Below are positions 60,721 through 64,000 of a stretch of DNA of 64,000 nt, piece by piece. How positions within the stretch are numbered: the stretch's first letter is position 1; every line of letters starts with the position of its first letter. The DNA is from Hygrophila difformis (lineage: Eukaryota; Streptophyta; Magnoliopsida; Lamiales; Acanthaceae), in the NCBI GenBank assembly GCA_030278955.1, contig JAOANR010000010.1:17762444-17826443 (forward strand). Direction: 5' to 3'. The notes beneath the pieces are model-generated. The model had not been told where the DNA came from. It made no database searches and worked only from the letters and a program-made list of their open reading frames with translations. Position numbers and translations under genes: made by a program.

Positions 60721-60779
60721 CTTTTCGAAACCCTAGGCCCATCATGCATTTCTCACGTGCTTCACAGCTGCAATTTTGA

Positions 60780-61215
60780 ATGTGATTCGGTCTCCTCATG
60801 TAATTCGGTTTAGATCGAATTGATGGAATTCGAATTGCATGAGGTCTTCCTTCTTGATCTTGAGCTGGGATGTGGTCTTCATCCATCAATTCGGTCTATG
60901 GGTAGACCGAATTGGCCTTGTCGAATTGAAGATGGCTCCTGCTTGGCTTCTTTGCTTTAAGGCAATTCGATCTATGCAATCAATTCGGCCTAGACCGAAT
61001 TGCATAGATCGAACTCCTTCTTTTCTGTTTTGCTCAAAGTCTTCTTTCTATGGTGCAATTCGGTCTAGGGGTCAATTCGGTTTAAACCGAATTGCCACAG
61101 ACCGAATTGGTTGCTCTTCTCTTCCTCAACACCTCTTTTTTCTTCTTTTCTTCAGCAATTCGGTCTAATGAGCAATTCGATTTAGGTCGAATTGCTTATA
61201 GACCGAATTGGTCTT
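60780..61215. repeat. AATTCGGTCT palindrome array, block 2
   Basis: Further units, e.g. CAATTCGGCCTAGACCGAATTG (near 60980), CAATTCGGTTTAAACCGAATTG (near 61075) and AGCAATTCGATTTAGGTCGAATTGCT (near 61155; some words split here for length). Not a direct duplicate of block 1, so these are not two LTRs. Confidence 0.75.
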
Positions 61216-61547
61216 CAACACTTAACTAAAATTTCAATTTATGGGATTTTCATTCTTTTTCCCATCTTTTTGATTTTTGTGGGCTATCTTATTCTTTTGC
61301 CCATCTTTTCGTTCCTTTTTCTTTTCTTTTTCCTTTTTTCATGTTTTTGGATTTTTCTAACACAAATGCAATTAAAATTGCATGTTTTGTGTCTTTCATT
61401 ACCAGCTTAATATTTTTACAAACTTGCATCAATCTGTCGAATTCAACTGCTTTCTTATTGAAATAAGATGGGATTACGATCAAAATGTCCATCTCAGACA
61501 CGGAAATGGATTGGAAATAATGGACAATTTTGGCCATTATCAGCAGA

Positions 61548-62313
61548 CAACATGCTTAAGAAGTTTAATATGGAGGACAACAAAGTTGTCAGGACCCCAC
61601 TCGGATAACATGAGAAACTTTCAAAGATTGACACTGGAAAAGATGTTGATTAGAAACTCTACAGGAGTATGATAGGTAGTCTTCTCTACCAAATAGCAAC
61701 CATAGCTGATATTTCCTATAGTACAGGTGTATGTGCAAGATTCCAGTCTCAACCAAAGGAATCACACCTCAAAGAAGACAAAAGATTTATGAGATATATT
61801 AAGGGAACAATTGGACTTGGCATCTGGTACTCTAAAAGGTCATCCTTGGATCTTATAGGATACACTGATTCAGATTGGGCCAGGAGCTGTGATGACAGAC
61901 GATCAACTACAGGTGGATGTTTTTATCTTGGCAACAATCTCGTCAGCTGGTACTCAAGGAAACAGAACATCAGTTGCTCTCTCTACGAGGCAGAGTATAT
62001 TGCTGCAACCTGTTGCTGCTCTCAATTAATGTGGATGAAGCAACCTTTGGCAGACTATGGAGTAAATCAAGATAAGTTCATAGTATTCTGTGACAACATC
62101 AGTGCAATAAACATCTCAAAGAATCCAATCCTTCACAATAAAAGCAAACACATTGATATCAGGTATCATTTCATAAAAGATTTGGTTGAGAATAACATTT
62201 GTGATATTCAACATGTAGGTTCGTCAGAGCAACGCGCAGACATCTTAACTAAAGCAATGGACGGAGACAAGTTTGACAGGCTTAGACAATTCTGGGCCTA
62301 TGCTCTTATATAG
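61548..62313 (+). pseudogene. SIRE element 2 RNase H end of pol
   Basis: Resumes after the GCAGA duplication with the last RT residues, then RNase H (TDSDWARSCDDRRSTTGG, YEAEYIAATCC, CDNISAINISKNP, KHIDIRYHFIKDL), ending at TAG 62313. Stops at about 61606 and 61651 break the first part. From 61669 the frame is open to the end. Confidence 0.85.
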
Positions 62314-62638
62314 TTTAACCAAAATATTTTTGGGCCTTGTTTTTCTTTGTAGTTAATGATTTTTGCAGGCCTAAATAATTTGAAAGGGAAATCCGATAAT
62401 GCCAAGGACGGAGATATGATACGACGTCTGAACTTTGTCATCATTACTCTGGGACTGTAGTAACAGTCTCCTCAAGGCTGCTGAGCACGACGTTCAAAAA
62501 CGCCATCATCACTCTGCCGATTTGATTTCTTCCGTCGTGGTTTAAACTTCCTTATTTTCTCTTCTACATATACTGTATTTCACTTTTTTTTTATTGTTGT
62601 GCTCTCTTCAGTTCTTCTGTCACAGGAGAAACACAACA

Positions 62639-64000
62639 ATGGCAACTTTTTCCTCATCCCCAAAATCCCTTGTTTCATCCCCTCAAAATGGAACCGTCGA
62701 AAATCTTAACCCTGTTCCTCCGACTACTACTAACCCTACTGAAAATGTGCCAACCGATTCTCAATCCACTCAAATGACCTTAACAAACGCTTTTGCCGAA
62801 AATGCTGGTGAGCCAGCAAGAGATTCTTCCTCTAAGTTACCTGTCGCCTGCCGGAGCACTACCAGCGCCCACTCCACCTGCTCTGCCTGCAACACAGAAC
62901 GAAACCTTTTTTGTTTACTGGGACCATGGCACCACTGCCACCTATCCTCATGCCTACGAAGATCATAACCAAAACGAGTATGATGAGGACATTGGAGACC
63001 AAAACGAACAAGAGGAGACCCAAACTGGAGTCGAGACTACACCACAACAACGCCCTACAGCACGCACTCCAGTCACCAGATCTCGCAAGCGAAGGGATAA
63101 AGAACCTGTTGACGAGACATCTGAGAAACGACCAAAGAAGATTGGGCCTATGACCGTGAGAGATGCTCTCAACTTCAAATACTACGACAAGGAGATGCAA
63201 CATTTTGGCAAAGACCTCAACAACAGGGATTTCATTCCGGAGGAACAGTTCACTTATTCTATTTACAGAGAACTTGGTTTCTATAAATATATTGAGGACT
63301 GCAAGCTTCATTACTGAGCAACAAAGCTGGAAGACTACTCCCCTGCCCTAGTCCGAGAGTTCTATGCTAATCTCCATCAAGACGTCCTTGATCCAGAGTC
63401 GCCATTTGCTGGGAAAGTGTACATTCGAGGCCAGATTCTGGACATCAAGCCTCATGTCATCAATAGGCTATTGAAGGTGAAGGATAACAATACTCTGGAC
63501 GATGTGACCAAGTATATGCCAGACTCAAATGTTGAGGTTTCATATGTCATCTCCAATACCAAGAGTGTTGGTCTTGGACGCGGACAGTTGCGGACCTCCC
63601 AGCTTACCCTGAAGTTTAGTTGTCTCTTTGACTCTGCAGTTCCAACATTGTTCCTACCGCAATGCCAGTAAAGTTTCTTCTCATATGGGTAAAATGATGT
63701 TTTGTATTGATAAATATTTGTCTATGACAAACTTTGGTCTTTCTGTGCTCACAAAGATACTAGGTTACACCCGCGGATCAATTGGCAAAACTGATTTACT
63801 GCCATATCCAGCTTGATCACCCAATTCTTGAAAAAGAATGGGATGAAAGTTCTAAAGGACGAGCAGATACCTCTTAAGAAAAGTACTCCTACTCATGACC
63901 TCCAGAACATGCACAATGACATTCTGCTTGGACCAGCCCTCTCTGGCACTGCCTAGGTGAACCACTTGAAGACAACCATCCTCAATCAAAATGAGGAGGT
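62639..64000 (+). pseudogene. SIRE element 2 extra 3' gene (partial)
   Basis: Counterpart of 47633-49995. The start chosen is ATG 62639 (MATFSSSPKSLVSSPQNG), preceded by an AACACAACA leader. A Pro/Ser/Thr-rich N-terminus is followed by an acidic/Gln stretch, a basic cluster (SRKRRDK, KRPKK; about 63080-63140), then the shared domain with FYANLHQDVLDPESPF (63361) and KVYIRGQILDIKPHVINRLL. Frame changes near 62845, 63640 and 63813, an in-frame TGA at 63315-63317 and a TAG near 63955. The TGA sits at the codon aligned with TGA 49141 of element 1. The gene runs off the window. Confidence 0.7.

Larger units (their letters stand above)
56564..61542 (-). mobile_element. ~5-kb insert, probable long solo LTR (minus)
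   Basis: An exact 5-bp duplication GCAGA (56559-56563 and 61543-61547) flanks a 4,979-bp segment that splits the copia RT/RNase H junction. Ends are TGAAAC...TTATCA, so TG...CA-type termini. No gag or pol is seen, and no internal pair of direct LTRs was found. I therefore read it as one long LTR left after recombination. A TATA-like motif and the order of repeat blocks suggest minus orientation. It could instead be a non-autonomous or rearranged element. Confidence 0.55.
51626..64000 (+). mobile_element. SIRE-type Ty1/copia element 2 (partial, runs off window)
   Basis: A second element of the same lineage: probable 5' LTR, Met-type primer site, gag-pol with the same domain order, and the same extra 3' gene. 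The 3' LTR lies beyond the window. It is more decayed than element 1, with many frameshifts and stops, and is interrupted by a ~5-kb insert at 56564-61542. Confidence 0.8.

Noticed and set aside
59260..61215. CRISPR-like array
   Set aside because: Spacing is irregular, units are palindromic words inside a plant LTR-type insert, and there are no cas genes; this is eukaryotic DNA.
59260..61215. The two palindrome blocks as a pair of LTRs
   Set aside because: The unit words are shared but the intervening sequence is not collinear between the blocks.

Overview
This window is plant nuclear DNA, probably from a eudicot. It is AT-rich and made almost entirely of nested transposable elements, with no intact host gene that I can recognise. 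The plant signature comes from Ty1/copia elements of SIRE and Tork type, a tRNA-Asp-primed Athila/Tat-like element, L1-type LINEs with a DUF4283 ORF1, a Mutator-like (MURA) transposase with plant-type introns, Tourist, Stowaway and Mutator MITEs, and a fragment of the plastid gene ndhD. I cannot name the species.

Layout. 1-3.5 kb: intergenic, with a Helitron-like 3' end and hAT-like MITE debris. 3.54-5.26 kb: a 5'-truncated LINE (minus) with a 17-bp target-site duplication (TSD). 5.49-14.23 kb: a non-coding LTR element (minus) with ~2.67-kb LTRs, a 0.7-kb interior and a related solo LTR inside one LTR. 14.37-17.86 kb: an old Stowaway-like MITE split first by a Tourist MITE (itself holding a younger Stowaway) and then by a second LINE. 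The 5' end of that LINE is fused to two rearranged pieces of ndhD, all inside one TSD. 17.93-18.35 kb: another Tourist MITE. 18.48-21.27 kb: a decayed three-exon MULE transposase gene (minus). 24.20-29.44 kb: a Tork-like copia element. 30.1-31.0 kb: a Mutator MITE with a perfect 9-bp TSD.

32.63-51.38 kb: a SIRE-type copia element, 18.7 kb long because an 8.6-kb non-coding LARD-like element (36.02-44.62 kb, minus) sits in its integrase region. With that insert left out, gag-pol stays in one reading frame broken by seven stop codons and no frameshift. 51.63-64.0 kb: a second, older SIRE-type element that runs off the window and is interrupted by a ~5-kb probable solo LTR (56.56-61.54 kb). Both SIRE elements carry an extra 3' gene in the 'env-like' position. 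It encodes an acidic/basic low-complexity region and then a domain that I believe matches the plant-specific 'putative plant transposon protein' family. In both copies an in-frame TGA falls at the same aligned codon just before that domain.

How the parts relate: nothing here looks like a working operon or pathway. The content is the parts of several transposition systems (copy-and-paste LTR and LINE, cut-and-paste MULE and MITE) and their nesting order. All calls are by eye from sequence; no database search was run.
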